This document shows, one piece after another, positions 34,243 to 42,791 of a stretch of 64,000 nucleotides of DNA; the stretch's first letter is position 1; the number at the start of each line of letters is the position of its first letter. Source of the stretch: Streptomyces cyaneogriseus subsp. noncyanogenus (lineage in GTDB: Bacteria > Actinomycetota > Actinomycetes > Streptomycetales > Streptomycetaceae); NCBI RefSeq assembly GCF_000931445.1, contig NZ_CP010849.1:930001-994000 (forward strand), in the 5' to 3' direction. The position numbers and the translations under genes were made by a program. Under the pieces are notes generated by a model, which made no database searches, was not told the origin of the DNA, and saw nothing but the letters and a program-made list of their open reading frames with translations.

Positions 34243-34326
34243 CGGCGGGCCCCGCCGGACGGGCCCCGGCGGGCGGGCCGGGGGTGGACGGACCCGCTCC
34301 CCCGCCCCCACCACCCGCCTGGTAAC

Positions 34327-34344
34327 TTCTACATTGTTGTAGAA
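34327..34344. promoter_or_regulatory. Shared palindrome TTCTAC-ATTGTT-GTAGAA (terB copy)
   Basis: Second copy of TCTAC-N6-GTAGA. It ends 54 bp before the terB ATG, the same distance as the terD copy to its GTG. It sits on an AT-rich patch in a GC-rich gap and is followed by a GGTGCCCGGG/CCGGGCACC hairpin. Confidence 0.75.
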
Positions 34345-34398
34345 ATAAGGTGCCCGGGCTCTCGGTCCGGGCACCCTCCCGACACCGACGGAGTGCTC

Positions 34399-34854
34399 AT
34401 GGCCCTGTGGGACCGCCTCAAGGAGTCCGCGTCGCAGATGCAGACCCAGCTCGTGGCAAAGAAGAACGACCTCAAGAGCGGCGCCTTCCGCGACGCGAGC
34501 ATGGCCATGTGCGCCCTGGTCGCCGCCGCGGACGGCACGGTCGACCCGTCCGAGCGGCAGCGCGTGGCCCAGCTCATCGCCACCAACGACGTACTGCAGA
34601 ACTTCCCCGCCGACGACCTGCGCCGCCGCTTCGAGGAGAACCTGGACAAGCTGACCGCCGACTTCGCCTTCGGCCGGGTCGGCGTCCTCCAGGAGATCGC
34701 CAAGGCGAAGAAGAAGCCCGCCGAGGCGCGCGCGGTCGTCCAGATAGGCATCGTCATCGGCGGCGCCGACGGCCACTTCGACAAGGACGAGCAGGCGGCC
34801 GTCCGCGAGGCGTGCTACGCCTTGGGCCTGCCGCCGCACGAGTTCGACCTCTGA
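34399..34854 (+). CDS. terB: Tellurite-resistance TerB-family protein
   Basis: An all-helical protein of 151 residues with the TerB pattern: GAFRDASMAMCALVAAADG, VDPSERQRVAQLI, and the second half VQIGIVIGGADGHFDKDEQ with Asp/Glu metal-site loops. TerB proteins are cytoplasmic partners of the TerD/TerC stress complexes. It has its own promoter with the TCTAC-N6-GTAGA palindrome. No terC or terZ is next to it; terD is 3.9 kb away on the same strand behind the same palindrome. Confidence 0.9.
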   Translation: MALWDRLKESASQMQTQLVAKKNDLKSGAFRDASMAMCALVAAADGTVDPSERQRVAQLIATNDVLQNFPADDLRRRFEENLDKLTADFAFGRVGVLQEIAKAKKKPAEARAVVQIGIVIGGADGHFDKDEQAAVREACYALGLPPHEFDL

Positions 34855-34955
34855 CCGGCCCGGCCTGCGCGGCGGCGTCCCGTGCGGAGACTCGCGCCGC
34901 CCCCGGGCGGGGCAGGGGGACGGCGCGAGCGGGCCGGAGAGGGAGCGGCGGCCGG

Positions 34956-36875
34956 TCAGGAGGGCACGAGGGTCCACTTCTGGTTGGGGGTGCCGGCACA
35001 GGTCCAGATCTGGGTGCGGGTGCCGTCCGCCGAGGAGTTGTCCCGGACGTCCAGGCACTTGTCCGCACCCGTGTTGACCACGTCGTGGGTGGCGGAGTCA
35101 TAGGTCCAGCGCTGGGCCGCGGTGCCGTTGCAGGTGTAGAGCTGGACGGCGGTCCCGTCGGCCGTGGCACCGCCGGAGACGTCCAGGCACTTGCCGAGGG
35201 CCCGGAGGGTGCCGTCGGAGGCGCGGGTCCAGCGCTGAGCCGCCGTGCCGTTGCAGGTGTGGAGCTGGACGGCGGTCCCGTCGGCCGTGCCGGCCCCCGC
35301 GACGTCGAGGCACTTGCCGGCCAGCCCGGTGAAGGCTCCCGTGGTGGTGCCACCGGGCGTGCCCGACCAGATGTAGGTCGCGGTGGTACGGGCGGGCAGG
35401 GTGTGGACGAAGGACTGGCCGCCCCAGTCGACCCGCACCGAGCGGGGCGAGGTGCCGCCGTTGTGGGCGATCAGCGCCTTGGAGCCGTCGGGGTTGCGCC
35501 AGGCCACGTTGGGCACGGTGCCGGAGGCCGTGGAGGCGATGCGGTACGCGCCGGGCTTCACGAACTTCGTCAGGTGCCCGGTGGTGTAGTACTCGATCGT
35601 GTAGTCGACCTGCCCGGCCCTCGGGCCGCCCTCCTGGACGGTGATCAGTCCCGTGCAGGTGCCGCAACCGCCGTTGTGCGGGCCCATGTCCTGGTTGAGC
35701 GCGAGGCTCCACTTGACCAGGCTGCCGCTCCAGTTGCGGGCGTAGCCGACGATGTCCGCCAGGTCCTCGTTGTGCTGGTTGGCGATCCAGGTGCCGCCGG
35801 AGTGCTCGGTGCTGAACTGCCGTACGTCCGGGTACTGGCCGTGCACCTGGCTGCCCACCGCCGGGTCGCCGAAGTAACCGTGCCAGGCGATGCCGCCGAA
35901 GAGCGGGTCGTTGCGCACCCCGGCGTCCGCGAGGACCGGGGCGCCGAAGCCGGCGTAGTCGCCGTAGTTCCAGTCGTGGACCAGCACCTTGGTGGTGATG
36001 CCGGCGGCCCGGAAGGCCGGGTAGACGTGGTTCTTGGTGAACTCGATCAGCCCGGAGGGGTTCCAGCTCATACCGGGGTAGTCCATCGCGGTCGGGTTGG
36101 CCGCCTGGCAGCAGTTGGGCTCGTTCTGCACCGAGAGGTAGTCGACCTTCACACCGGCTGCCTGATAGCTCTGTATGTACTTGACCAGGTACTGGGCGTA
36201 CATGGGGTAGTACTCCCACTTCAGCCAGCCCATCTGGTCCATGCGGCCGTTGTCCTTCATCCAGCCGGGCGCGCTCCACGGCACGCCCTTCACCCGCAGG
36301 GCCGGGTTGAGCTGCTCGGCCTGGGCGGTGAGCAGCCGGACGTTCGTGTCGTAGCCGTTGGCGCCGAAGTCGGCGAGGTCGCAGCAGGTGTCGTCGAGCG
36401 AGACATGACCCGGCCTGGAGAGGTCGGAGGCGCCGATCGGGTTGCGGACGAAGGAGAGTCCGATGCCGTCGGTCGGCGAGAAGAGCCTGCGCATCACGGC
36501 GTCGCGGGTCGAGGCGCTGATCGCGCCGCCGCGCAGCAGGTGGGCGGTGGTGTCGGTGAGGGAGGCGCCGCCGCCCTCGAACTGCTGGTAGGTGGTCGCC
36601 TCGTCGACGGCGATGACCTGGTCGGCGGCGCCGCCGGCGGGGCCGAAGGCGACCGGGCTCTGCTGTGCGAGGCCGCGCGTGACAGTGCGCCCGGCGGAGT
36701 CCGAGGTGGTGGTGAGCCAGATGTCGACCCGCTCACCCGCCGCCGCGGCCGGGGCTGCGAGACCCGGCGCCGCGGTGAGTGCGAGCGCGAGCAGGAGAAC
36801 CAGGGTCAGCGCGGCCGGCAGCCGGAAGCCGGGGGGCGCGGCCGAGAGCGGGCGGCGTCCGCACGAGGAAGTCAT
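34956..36875 (-). CDS. Secreted GH30-family glycosidase with C-terminal ricin-B lectin domain
   Basis: A protein of 639 residues with a signal peptide (PAALTLVLLLALALTAAPGL then AAPAAAAG). The GH30 barrel shows TYQQFEGGGASLTDTTAHLL, WSAPGWMKDNGRM, the acid/base Glu in SVQNEPNCC and the nucleophile Glu in QFSTEHSGGTW. A beta-sandwich follows, then a ricin-B trefoil from about residue 515 with three QxW repeats (AAQRW, AAQRW, PNQKW). Likely substrates are beta-1,6-glucan or glucosylceramide-like glycans; the lectin anchors it to polysaccharide. It is convergent with terB. An unusually AT-rich stretch (TTAACTTAAAGCGTGATTAAA, 36999-37020 region) lies in its upstream gap. Confidence 0.9.
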   Translation of the reverse strand: MTSSCGRRPLSAAPPGFRLPAALTLVLLLALALTAAPGLAAPAAAAGERVDIWLTTTSDSAGRTVTRGLAQQSPVAFGPAGGAADQVIAVDEATTYQQFEGGGASLTDTTAHLLRGGAISASTRDAVMRRLFSPTDGIGLSFVRNPIGASDLSRPGHVSLDDTCCDLADFGANGYDTNVRLLTAQAEQLNPALRVKGVPWSAPGWMKDNGRMDQMGWLKWEYYPMYAQYLVKYIQSYQAAGVKVDYLSVQNEPNCCQAANPTAMDYPGMSWNPSGLIEFTKNHVYPAFRAAGITTKVLVHDWNYGDYAGFGAPVLADAGVRNDPLFGGIAWHGYFGDPAVGSQVHGQYPDVRQFSTEHSGGTWIANQHNEDLADIVGYARNWSGSLVKWSLALNQDMGPHNGGCGTCTGLITVQEGGPRAGQVDYTIEYYTTGHLTKFVKPGAYRIASTASGTVPNVAWRNPDGSKALIAHNGGTSPRSVRVDWGGQSFVHTLPARTTATYIWSGTPGGTTTGAFTGLAGKCLDVAGAGTADGTAVQLHTCNGTAAQRWTRASDGTLRALGKCLDVSGGATADGTAVQLYTCNGTAAQRWTYDSATHDVVNTGADKCLDVRDNSSADGTRTQIWTCAGTPNQKWTLVPS

Positions 36876-37061
36876 GGCCTGGCCTTTCCGTGGGTTCGTT
36901 CACGGTTTGTATGCAGGGCACGGCACGTTCCGGTGAGCGGGTTGAGACCGTTCGGGGCCGGAGAGCGCTTCGGGCACGCCCGATCCGCCTCTCAACCGGC
37001 TTAACTTAAAGCGTGATTAAACGGCGCCGCCACGGCCTCGTCAATAAGGCGGCCCGGCGCC

Positions 37062-37165
37062 CTCGCCGGACGGAAGGGGCGTGACCACGCACCGGCTCAA
37101 GAGGGCGTGGCCGCGCACCGGCTCAAAAGGGCGTGGCCACGCACCGGATCAAAGGGGCGTGGCCG
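37062..37165. repeat. 26-bp tandem repeat, about four units, at the 3' end of the M56 gene
   Basis: Units read approximately GGGCGTGGCCACGCACCGG then CTCAAAA, with the leftmost unit degenerate. The rightmost unit contains the last codons and TGA of the M56 peptidase gene, so the array is an amplification of the gene end. No other function is apparent. Confidence 0.8.
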
Positions 37166-38081
37166 CGTACAGGATGAGCACCATCGTCACGGCGGCGTTG
37201 GCGGACGACATCGCCGACACGGCCGCCCCCACCGCCGCGCCCCAGGCCGCCAGCCCCACCGAGGTGAACAGCGACGGCCAGCTCCGCCCCGCCGGGGCGG
37301 GCCGGAGCAGGGCCGCCACCCTGCGCGGCACCGGTCCCGCCGCGGCGAAACCCGCCAGCGTGGCCACCGGAGTACCCCGGGACACCAGGGCCGCCTTGCC
37401 GATCGCGTACGCCACCGTCCGGCGGCTGCCGACCACCTGGGCGGCCTCCTCGTCCGCCCACCGCTCCGTCGTGTAGGACACCGCCGTACGCAACGGCCGC
37501 AGGAAGGGATTGGCCTGTGCGGCCAGCCGGGCCGCGAGGAGGAAGCGGTGGTGGCGTCCGGTGAGATGGGCCCGTTCGTGGGCGAACAGCGCCCGGCGCT
37601 CGGCCGGCTCCAGGCTGTCCAGCAGCGCCGTGGTCACCACCACGCGATCCCGTCGGCCGCCCGGCAGGGCGTACGCGTAGGGCACACCGTCCGGCAGGAC
37701 CGCCACCTCCGTCTCCGGCAGCCCGGCCAGGGCCCGGTGGGCGCGGCGGCGCACCCGGCCGTGCCGCCGCAGCGTCCGGCCGCACGCCGCCAGCACCACG
37801 CACAGGGCGGGGATCGCGGCCTTGCCCACGACTTCGTCGTACGGGACCGCCGCGCGCACCTCGGGGTCCGACCAGCCGTCGGGCAGCGGGTTGCCGGGAA
37901 GCTGGGCGGTGCCCACCACCATCACCAGCGCCAGGCAGACCGTGCTGCAGACCGCCATCACCACGGCCACCCCGGTCAGCAGCCTGGTCGCGGCCCGCGG
38001 ATGCAGATGCTGTTCGGCCAGGCGCGCGACCGGCCACGCCGTCAGGGGCAGGACCAGCGGCAGAAAGACGAACACCCCCAT
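37149..38081 (-). CDS. M56-family (BlaR1/MecR1-like) membrane zinc peptidase
   Basis: A protein of 310 residues with about four membrane segments (VFVFLPLVLPLTAW, GVAVVMAVCSTVCLALVMVV, AIPALCVVLAACG, and one near residue 275). The zinc motif is HERAH (in RALFAHERAHLTGRHH) with a downstream Glu in ERWADEEAAQV. It lacks the extracellular penicillin-binding sensor domain of true BlaR1, as is usual for actinobacterial M56 proteins. It starts 6 bp after the BlaI-type repressor gene, so the pair is an operon in which the protease probably inactivates the repressor. The stop lies in a 26-bp tandem repeat. Confidence 0.88.
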   Translation of the reverse strand: MGVFVFLPLVLPLTAWPVARLAEQHLHPRAATRLLTGVAVVMAVCSTVCLALVMVVGTAQLPGNPLPDGWSDPEVRAAVPYDEVVGKAAIPALCVVLAACGRTLRRHGRVRRRAHRALAGLPETEVAVLPDGVPYAYALPGGRRDRVVVTTALLDSLEPAERRALFAHERAHLTGRHHRFLLAARLAAQANPFLRPLRTAVSYTTERWADEEAAQVVGSRRTVAYAIGKAALVSRGTPVATLAGFAAAGPVPRRVAALLRPAPAGRSWPSLFTSVGLAAWGAAVGAAVSAMSSANAAVTMVLILYAATPL

Positions 38082-38087
38082 GAGGCT

Positions 38088-38477
38088 TCAGTCGTCCCCT
38101 TCGTTCCCCGTCCGACCCAGCAGTTCCCGCAGCAGGCGTTCGTCATCCGGCCCGAGGCCCGTGACGAAGCTGGCCAGCACCGCCTCCCGGTCGTTCTCGG
38201 CGTCCAGCAGCCGGCGCATCTTGTGGGCGGCCAGGCCCGCCTGGTCCGAGGCGGGCGTCCAGGCGAAGGACCGGCCCGCCCGCTCCCGGGTGACCGCGCC
38301 CTTGGCCAGCAGGCGGGTCAGGATGGTGACGACCGTCGTGTAGGCGAGGTCCCCGCCCAGGCGCTCCTGCACCCAGCCGGCCGTGGCCGGGCCGTCCGCC
38401 TCCCGCAGCGCCGACAGGACCAGCGCCTCCAGCTCGCCCTGTCCCCGCCGCCGGGAACGCTGCCGATGCTCCGCCAC
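38088..38477 (-). CDS. BlaI/MecI-family transcriptional repressor
   Basis: A protein of 129 residues with a BlaI winged helix: LEALVLSALREADGPATAGW, VQERLGGDLAYTTVVTILTR, LLAKGAVTRERAGRSFAWTP, then a dimerisation part (AAHKMRRLLDAENDREAVLA). The GTG at 38477 follows GGGAG; an ATG at 38519 is less likely. It is divergent from terD across 238 bp that hold a TCTAC-N6-GTAGA palindrome. Family operators are TACA/TGTA-type palindromes, so this repressor is the natural candidate to bind the three copies in this window. That is inference. Confidence 0.9.
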   Translation of the reverse strand: MAEHRQRSRRRGQGELEALVLSALREADGPATAGWVQERLGGDLAYTTVVTILTRLLAKGAVTRERAGRSFAWTPASDQAGLAAHKMRRLLDAENDREAVLASFVTGLGPDDERLLRELLGRTGNEGDD

Positions 38478-38644
38478 CCCGGTCTCCCTTCCGCCGCCGC
38501 CTGTTCTCCCGGCGGACATCGTATAGACGCCTCTGCGGCCCCCGTGCCGTCCGGCGGGTCCCGCCGTCCCTCGACCTACCGGAGGCCGCGCGATCCGGCG
38601 GGCCCCCACCGGTCCCGGGCGCGACCGCGCCCCCTTCCCCTTTC

Positions 38645-38660
38645 TCTACAGTGGTGTAGA
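38645..38660. promoter_or_regulatory. Shared palindrome TCTAC-AGTGGT-GTAGA (terD copy)
   Basis: Third copy of TCTAC-N6-GTAGA, ending 55 bp before the terD start and about 168 bp from the divergent blaI-like start. The inner arms read TACA and TGTA. Confidence 0.75.
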
Positions 38661-38715
38661 TTCTTTCCGGGGTCCGCGCCGCGGGCCGCCCGTACCTGCC
38701 GAGAAGGAGTACGCA

Positions 38716-39291
38716 GTGGGAGTCTCCCTGTCCAAAGGCGGCAATGTCTCGCTCAGCAAGGAGGCGCCCGGCCTGACCGCCGTCCTGGTCGGCCTGGGCT
38801 GGGACGTACGGACGACGACCGGCACGGACTACGACCTCGACGCCTCCGCGCTGCTTCTCGACGCGTCCGGCAAGGTCCCGTCGGACCGGCACTTCGTCTT
38901 CTACAACAACCTCACGAGCCCGGACGGCTCGGTGGAGCACACCGGGGACAACCTCACCGGTGAGGGCGAGGGCGACGACGAGGTCGTCAAGGTGGACCTC
39001 GCGGCCGTACCCGCCGAGGTCGACAGGATCGTCTTCCCGGTCTCCATCCACGACGCCGAGAGCCGGGGCCAGAGCTTCGGCCAGGTCCGCAACGCCTTCA
39101 TCCGCGTCGTCGACCAGGCAGACGGCCGGGAGCTCGCCCGTTACGACCTGTCCGAGGACGCCGCCACCGAGACCGCGATGATCTTCGGCGAGCTGTACCG
39201 GAACGGCGCGGAGTGGAAGTTCCGCGCCGTGGGGCAGGGGTACGCCTCCGGGCTGGCCGGTATCGCCGCCGACTTCGGCGTGGGCGTCTGA
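38716..39291 (+). CDS. terD: TerD-family stress protein
   Basis: A protein of 191 residues with the typical TerD start [20 protein letters not shown], the calcium-site segment [40 protein letters not shown] and the second acidic set ([20 protein letters not shown]). TerD proteins bind calcium and act in tellurite, phage and membrane-stress responses with TerB and TerC. GTG start after GAGAAGGAG. It is followed at 70 bp by tatA on the same strand, and its promoter holds the shared palindrome. Confidence 0.93.
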   Translation: MGVSLSKGGNVSLSKEAPGLTAVLVGLGWDVRTTTGTDYDLDASALLLDASGKVPSDRHFVFYNNLTSPDGSVEHTGDNLTGEGEGDDEVVKVDLAAVPAEVDRIVFPVSIHDAESRGQSFGQVRNAFIRVVDQADGRELARYDLSEDAATETAMIFGELYRNGAEWKFRAVGQGYASGLAGIAADFGVGV

Positions 39292-39361
39292 CGCGACCCG
39301 GTACTTCCCGCATCCGCCGGCACCCGCCCGGCCCGCGCTCACGAGAAGGAGCAAGGCACCC

Positions 39362-39652
39362 ATGTTCGGACTGGGCGAACTCGCCATCGTCCTCATCCTC
39401 GTCATCGTCCTCATCGTCGCCAAGAAGGGTCCCGAACTGGCCCGGTCCGCGGGCAAGGCGACCCGGATCCTCAAGGCCGAGGCACGCGCCATGAAGGACG
39501 AGGACGGGGCAGCAGCGGACCGGGCTCCGCGGATCGTCCGGGGCGAGACCGCCGTACCGGGCACCGGCCCGGCCGCCGCCGGTGCCCAAGCGCCGCCCGC
39601 TCCCGAGTCCGAGCGGCCGGACGGTACGCCGCCCCGGGACGGCAGGCCGTAG
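39362..39652 (+). CDS. tatA: TatA-like twin-arginine translocase component
   Basis: A protein of 96 residues: MFGLGELAIVLILVIVLIVA is the single N-terminal membrane helix with the conserved Glu, followed by the hinge KKGPELARSAGKATRIL amphipathic helix and a disordered acidic/proline tail. This is the pore-forming type of Tat subunit. The main Streptomyces tatA is expected elsewhere with tatC, so this is probably a paralogue. Its ATG has AGAAGGAG upstream and it may be co-transcribed with terD. A hairpin follows. Confidence 0.88.
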   Translation: MFGLGELAIVLILVIVLIVAKKGPELARSAGKATRILKAEARAMKDEDGAAADRAPRIVRGETAVPGTGPAAAGAQAPPAPESERPDGTPPRDGRP

Positions 39653-39657
39653 CTCCG

Positions 39658-39694
39658 GGCCGTCCCCGGCCCGCCTCCCGCGCCGGGGACGGCC
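39658..39694. terminator. Hairpin between convergent tatA and monooxygenase genes
   Basis: GGCCGTCCCCGGC pairs perfectly with GCCGGGGACGGCC across 11 nt, just after the tatA stop. Confidence 0.7.
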
Positions 39695-39749
39695 GCCGGG
39701 GCGGGGCGGGTGGCGCGCACCGCGCCCGGCCCGCCCCGGCCCGCACGCC

Positions 39750-41579
39750 TCAGCTCACCGCGGAGTTCCCCTGGCCCCGCACGGGCGTCCCGGCGCGGAG
39801 GATCTCGTCCATGGACTCCTCGCGCCAACGCCTGAGGAGTTCGTGGAAGGCGGAGGCGCCGTGCGGGTAGGCGGTCGGGCCGTTCGCCCGGCCGCGCCCT
39901 TCGGCGTTGTAGTAGCCGGGGGTGCACTCGGCGTGGAACCACTCGTGGTCGGGGGCGTCCTCGGCCAGGGCGGCGATCCAGGCGTCCTCGGCCTCACGTG
40001 AGGGCTCGATCACCGCGCCCTTCGCCTCGGCGGCCGCGACGAGTGCCGCCGCGTGGACGGCGTGCTCGTCCAGGACGTGGGTGTAGTTGACGCTGCTGGC
40101 GCTCTGCACGGTGCCCATCTGGATCAGGTTCGGGAAGCCGTTGCTGGTGAAGCCGTGCAGGGTGCGCGGGCCCTCCTTCCGCCAGGCGTCCAGCAGTTGC
40201 ACGCCGCCCCGGCCGTGGACGGGCAGCCTGCCGGAGTGGATCCCGGAGACGCCCACCGAGAAGCCGGTGGCGAAGATCAGGCAGTCGAGTGCGTACTCGG
40301 TGCCGCCGACCACGACGCCGCGTTCGGTCATCCGCTCGATGCCGTGGGTGTCCGCGGTGTCGACCAGGGTGACGTTGTCCCGGTTGAACGCCTGGAGATA
40401 GGTGTCCGAGAAGGTGGGGCGCTTGCACGCGTACCGGTACCAGGGCTTGAGCTTCTCCGCCGTGTCCCGGTCGGTGACGATGCGCTCGACGCGGGCACGG
40501 ATCTCGTTCATCTTGGCGGCGTCCGCGACCTCGTAGGCCGCCTCGAAGGCCGCCCGGTCGCCCTGGCGGCGGAAGCTCGGCACGAGCTTCTCCAAGAGGC
40601 CCGCCGACGCGGTCCACCGGTCCGCCACGAGGTCCTCCTCGGCCGGCTCGCCCGAGACGATCCGCAGGAAGTTGTCGCGGCGCTCGCGCGCCCAGCCGTC
40701 GTGGTCGGCGCCGACGTCCTGCGCGGTGGTCCGGCGGTTGGCGCGCACGTCCACGCTGGAGGGGGTGCGCTGGAAGACGTAGAGGTGTCCGGCGTCCTCG
40801 GCCAGCTTCGGGATCACCTGGATGCCGGTGGCGCCGGTGCCCACGACGCCCACGCGCTTGTCCGCCAGGCCGGTCAGGCCACCGTCCGGTGTGCCGCCGG
40901 TGTACGCGTAGTCCCAGCGGGACGTGTGGAAGGTGTGGCCCTTGAACGTCTCGATGCCGGGGATGCCGGGCAGCTTCAGCTCGGACAGGGTGCCGGTGGC
41001 GGTGATGACGTACGTGGCCCGGAACTCGTCGCCCCGATCGGTCGCGACGACCCAGGCACGGGTCTCCTCGTCCCAGGTCAGCGACGTGACCGCCGTGGAG
41101 AACAGGGCGTCCGCGTAGAGGTCGAACTTCTCGGCGATCCGTACCGCGTGGCGGCGGATCTCCTCACCCGGGGCGTACTTCCACTCCGGCACGTACCCGG
41201 TCTCGTCGAGCAGGGGCAGGTACACGTGCGACTCGATGTCGCAGTGGATGCCCGGGTAGCGGTTCCAGTACCAGGTCCCCCCGAAGTCACCGCCCTTCTC
41301 GATGACGCGGACGCGCCGGACACCCCGCTGGCGCAGTCGCGCCCCGGCGAGGATGCCGCCGAATCCGCCACCGACGACGGCGACGTCCACCCTGTCCCGC
41401 AGCGGCTCGCGCTCGGGGGCTTCTCCGGCGTACGGATCCTCGGCGTAGTAGCCGAACTCGGCGTCGGCGGCCAGGTACTGCCGGGTGCCGTCGGGCCGCA
41501 CGCGTCGCTCTCGTTCGAGCCGGTAGCGCTCCCTCAGCTCGGCGAGCTCCTCGGGGGACAACGTCTGACCTTGTGTCAT
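39750..41579 (-). CDS. Flavin-containing Baeyer-Villiger monooxygenase
   Basis: A protein of 609 residues. FAD Rossmann motif VAVVGGGFGGILAG near residue 70; the type I BVMO fingerprint FKGHTFHTSRWD (FxGxxxHxxxW) near 212; NADPH Rossmann motif VGVVGTGATGIQVIP near 242. The WYWNRYPGIHCDIESH and PNLIQMGTVQSAS segments are also typical. BVMOs insert oxygen next to a carbonyl, making an ester or lactone. It has an N-terminal extension of about 65 residues seen in one BVMO subgroup. It is divergent from a lactonase-like gene around a perfect palindrome at 41685, suggesting a ketone-to-lactone-to-acid pathway. Confidence 0.93.
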   Translation of the reverse strand: MTQGQTLSPEELAELRERYRLERERRVRPDGTRQYLAADAEFGYYAEDPYAGEAPEREPLRDRVDVAVVGGGFGGILAGARLRQRGVRRVRVIEKGGDFGGTWYWNRYPGIHCDIESHVYLPLLDETGYVPEWKYAPGEEIRRHAVRIAEKFDLYADALFSTAVTSLTWDEETRAWVVATDRGDEFRATYVITATGTLSELKLPGIPGIETFKGHTFHTSRWDYAYTGGTPDGGLTGLADKRVGVVGTGATGIQVIPKLAEDAGHLYVFQRTPSSVDVRANRRTTAQDVGADHDGWARERRDNFLRIVSGEPAEEDLVADRWTASAGLLEKLVPSFRRQGDRAAFEAAYEVADAAKMNEIRARVERIVTDRDTAEKLKPWYRYACKRPTFSDTYLQAFNRDNVTLVDTADTHGIERMTERGVVVGGTEYALDCLIFATGFSVGVSGIHSGRLPVHGRGGVQLLDAWRKEGPRTLHGFTSNGFPNLIQMGTVQSASSVNYTHVLDEHAVHAAALVAAAEAKGAVIEPSREAEDAWIAALAEDAPDHEWFHAECTPGYYNAEGRGRANGPTAYPHGASAFHELLRRWREESMDEILRAGTPVRGQGNSAVS

Positions 41580-41684
41580 GTGGGGGGATCCCGTCCGTAT
41601 CGTTTCGCTGCCACGGGGCCGCCCCGTTCGCGAACTGGTGCGGCACTCGCGGGACTTGGGCGGCCATGCACTACCGTAACAAGG

Positions 41685-41704
41685 ACCGGACAGTGCTGTC
41701 CGGT
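41685..41704. promoter_or_regulatory. Palindrome ACCGGACAG-TG-CTGTCCGGT in the divergent promoter
   Basis: Perfect 9-bp arms and a 2-bp centre, 105 bp from the BVMO start and 49 bp from the lactonase start. Form and position fit a TetR-family operator; the nearby TetR gene at 42792 is the candidate. Confidence 0.75.
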
Positions 41705-41752
41705 TGGTGCGGAGGTTCCTTCCGCGTATCTCGGACAGGAAGAGTGATTCCC

Positions 41753-42778
41753 ATGCGACGACTCCCGTTCCGGCCGCTGGCCGGGCTCGTCACGATCGGC
41801 CTGCTGACGCTCACCGGATGCGGGACGGAGACCGCCGGCCCCGCCGCGGACGTGGGGGCGGCCGCCGGCGCGGACAGGACCATCCGGGCCCAGGAGGTCA
41901 TGCGGCTGACGACGGTGCACGAGCAGACCGGGATGACGCTGCTGGAAGGCCCGGTCTTCGACGAGGACGGCAAGCTGCTCGTCGTCGATGTCACCGCGCC
42001 CGCCGGCGAGGCGAAGGTGCTGCGCGTCGACGTCGGGAAGAAGACGGCGCGCAAGGTGTACACCGACGACCGGGGGGCCTACACCTCGGCCCAGTTCAGC
42101 CCGTACGACGGACGCGTCTACCTGACCGATTTCTCCCACGGCGACATCGTGAGCCTGGCCCCGGACGGCGGCGATCCGCGCACCTTCTTCTCCGGCGAGG
42201 TGGACGGAGCCCGGATGAACCCCGACGACCTGGCCTTCGACCGGGAGGGCAACCTGTACGTCAGCGACTCACGCGGCATGTCCGAGGGCGAGGCGAAGGG
42301 CCGCGTCGTGCGGATCGACCGCGAGGGGAAGAAGGCCACCGTCCTGGCGGACGGACTGGCCTCCCCGAACGGCATCTCGTTCGACGCCGACTACCGCGGT
42401 CTGTGGTTCAGCGAACTGACGCAGAACCGCATCTCCTATCTCCTCCTGGACGGCAAGGGAGGAGTTGCCTCGCGGCACACCGCCATCCGGGTCGACGGCG
42501 GCATCGCGCAGACCGACTCGATCGCCGTGGACGCGGACGGCAACCTGTACCAGGCCCTGCACGGCAGGCCCGCGATGGCCGTGTACGACCGCCACGGCGA
42601 GCGCCTGGCGACCGTCGAGGTGCCCGCCCGCGCCGCCGAAGGGCTGCAATCGGCGACCAACGTGGCCATCACGCCCCGGGGCACCAGGGCCTATATGACC
42701 GTCAGCGGGCCCGCCGGGGGCTACCTGTACACCTTCGAGGCGCCGGCCAAGGGGGTCCGCCAGTCCAACGGAGGCTGA
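41753..42778 (+). CDS. SMP-30/gluconolactonase-like lipoprotein
   Basis: A protein of 341 residues. The N-terminus is a lipoprotein signal with lipobox LTLTGC, so the mature protein is anchored outside the membrane. The rest is a six-bladed beta-propeller of the SMP-30/Drp35 lactonase type: LLEGPVFDEDGKLLVVDVTA, NPDDLAFDREGNLYVSDSRG, SPNGISFDADYRGLWFSEL and DSIAVDADGNLYQALHGRP, supplying the metal-binding Glu, Asn and Asp. It probably hydrolyses a lactone, and next to a BVMO the lactone may be the BVMO product, although the lipoprotein is extracellular. The ATG follows AGGAAGAG. Confidence 0.85.
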   Translation: MRRLPFRPLAGLVTIGLLTLTGCGTETAGPAADVGAAAGADRTIRAQEVMRLTTVHEQTGMTLLEGPVFDEDGKLLVVDVTAPAGEAKVLRVDVGKKTARKVYTDDRGAYTSAQFSPYDGRVYLTDFSHGDIVSLAPDGGDPRTFFSGEVDGARMNPDDLAFDREGNLYVSDSRGMSEGEAKGRVVRIDREGKKATVLADGLASPNGISFDADYRGLWFSELTQNRISYLLLDGKGGVASRHTAIRVDGGIAQTDSIAVDADGNLYQALHGRPAMAVYDRHGERLATVEVPARAAEGLQSATNVAITPRGTRAYMTVSGPAGGYLYTFEAPAKGVRQSNGG

Positions 42779-42791
42779 CCTCCTTCCCGGC

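Noticed and set aside
35098..36279. A second minus-strand gene inside the GH30 region
   Set aside because: It is an Arg/Pro/Gly-rich out-of-frame copy of the glycosidase, without family motifs.
37062..37165. A CRISPR array
   Set aside because: The units are contiguous tandem repeats without unique spacers, and one contains the end of a coding gene.
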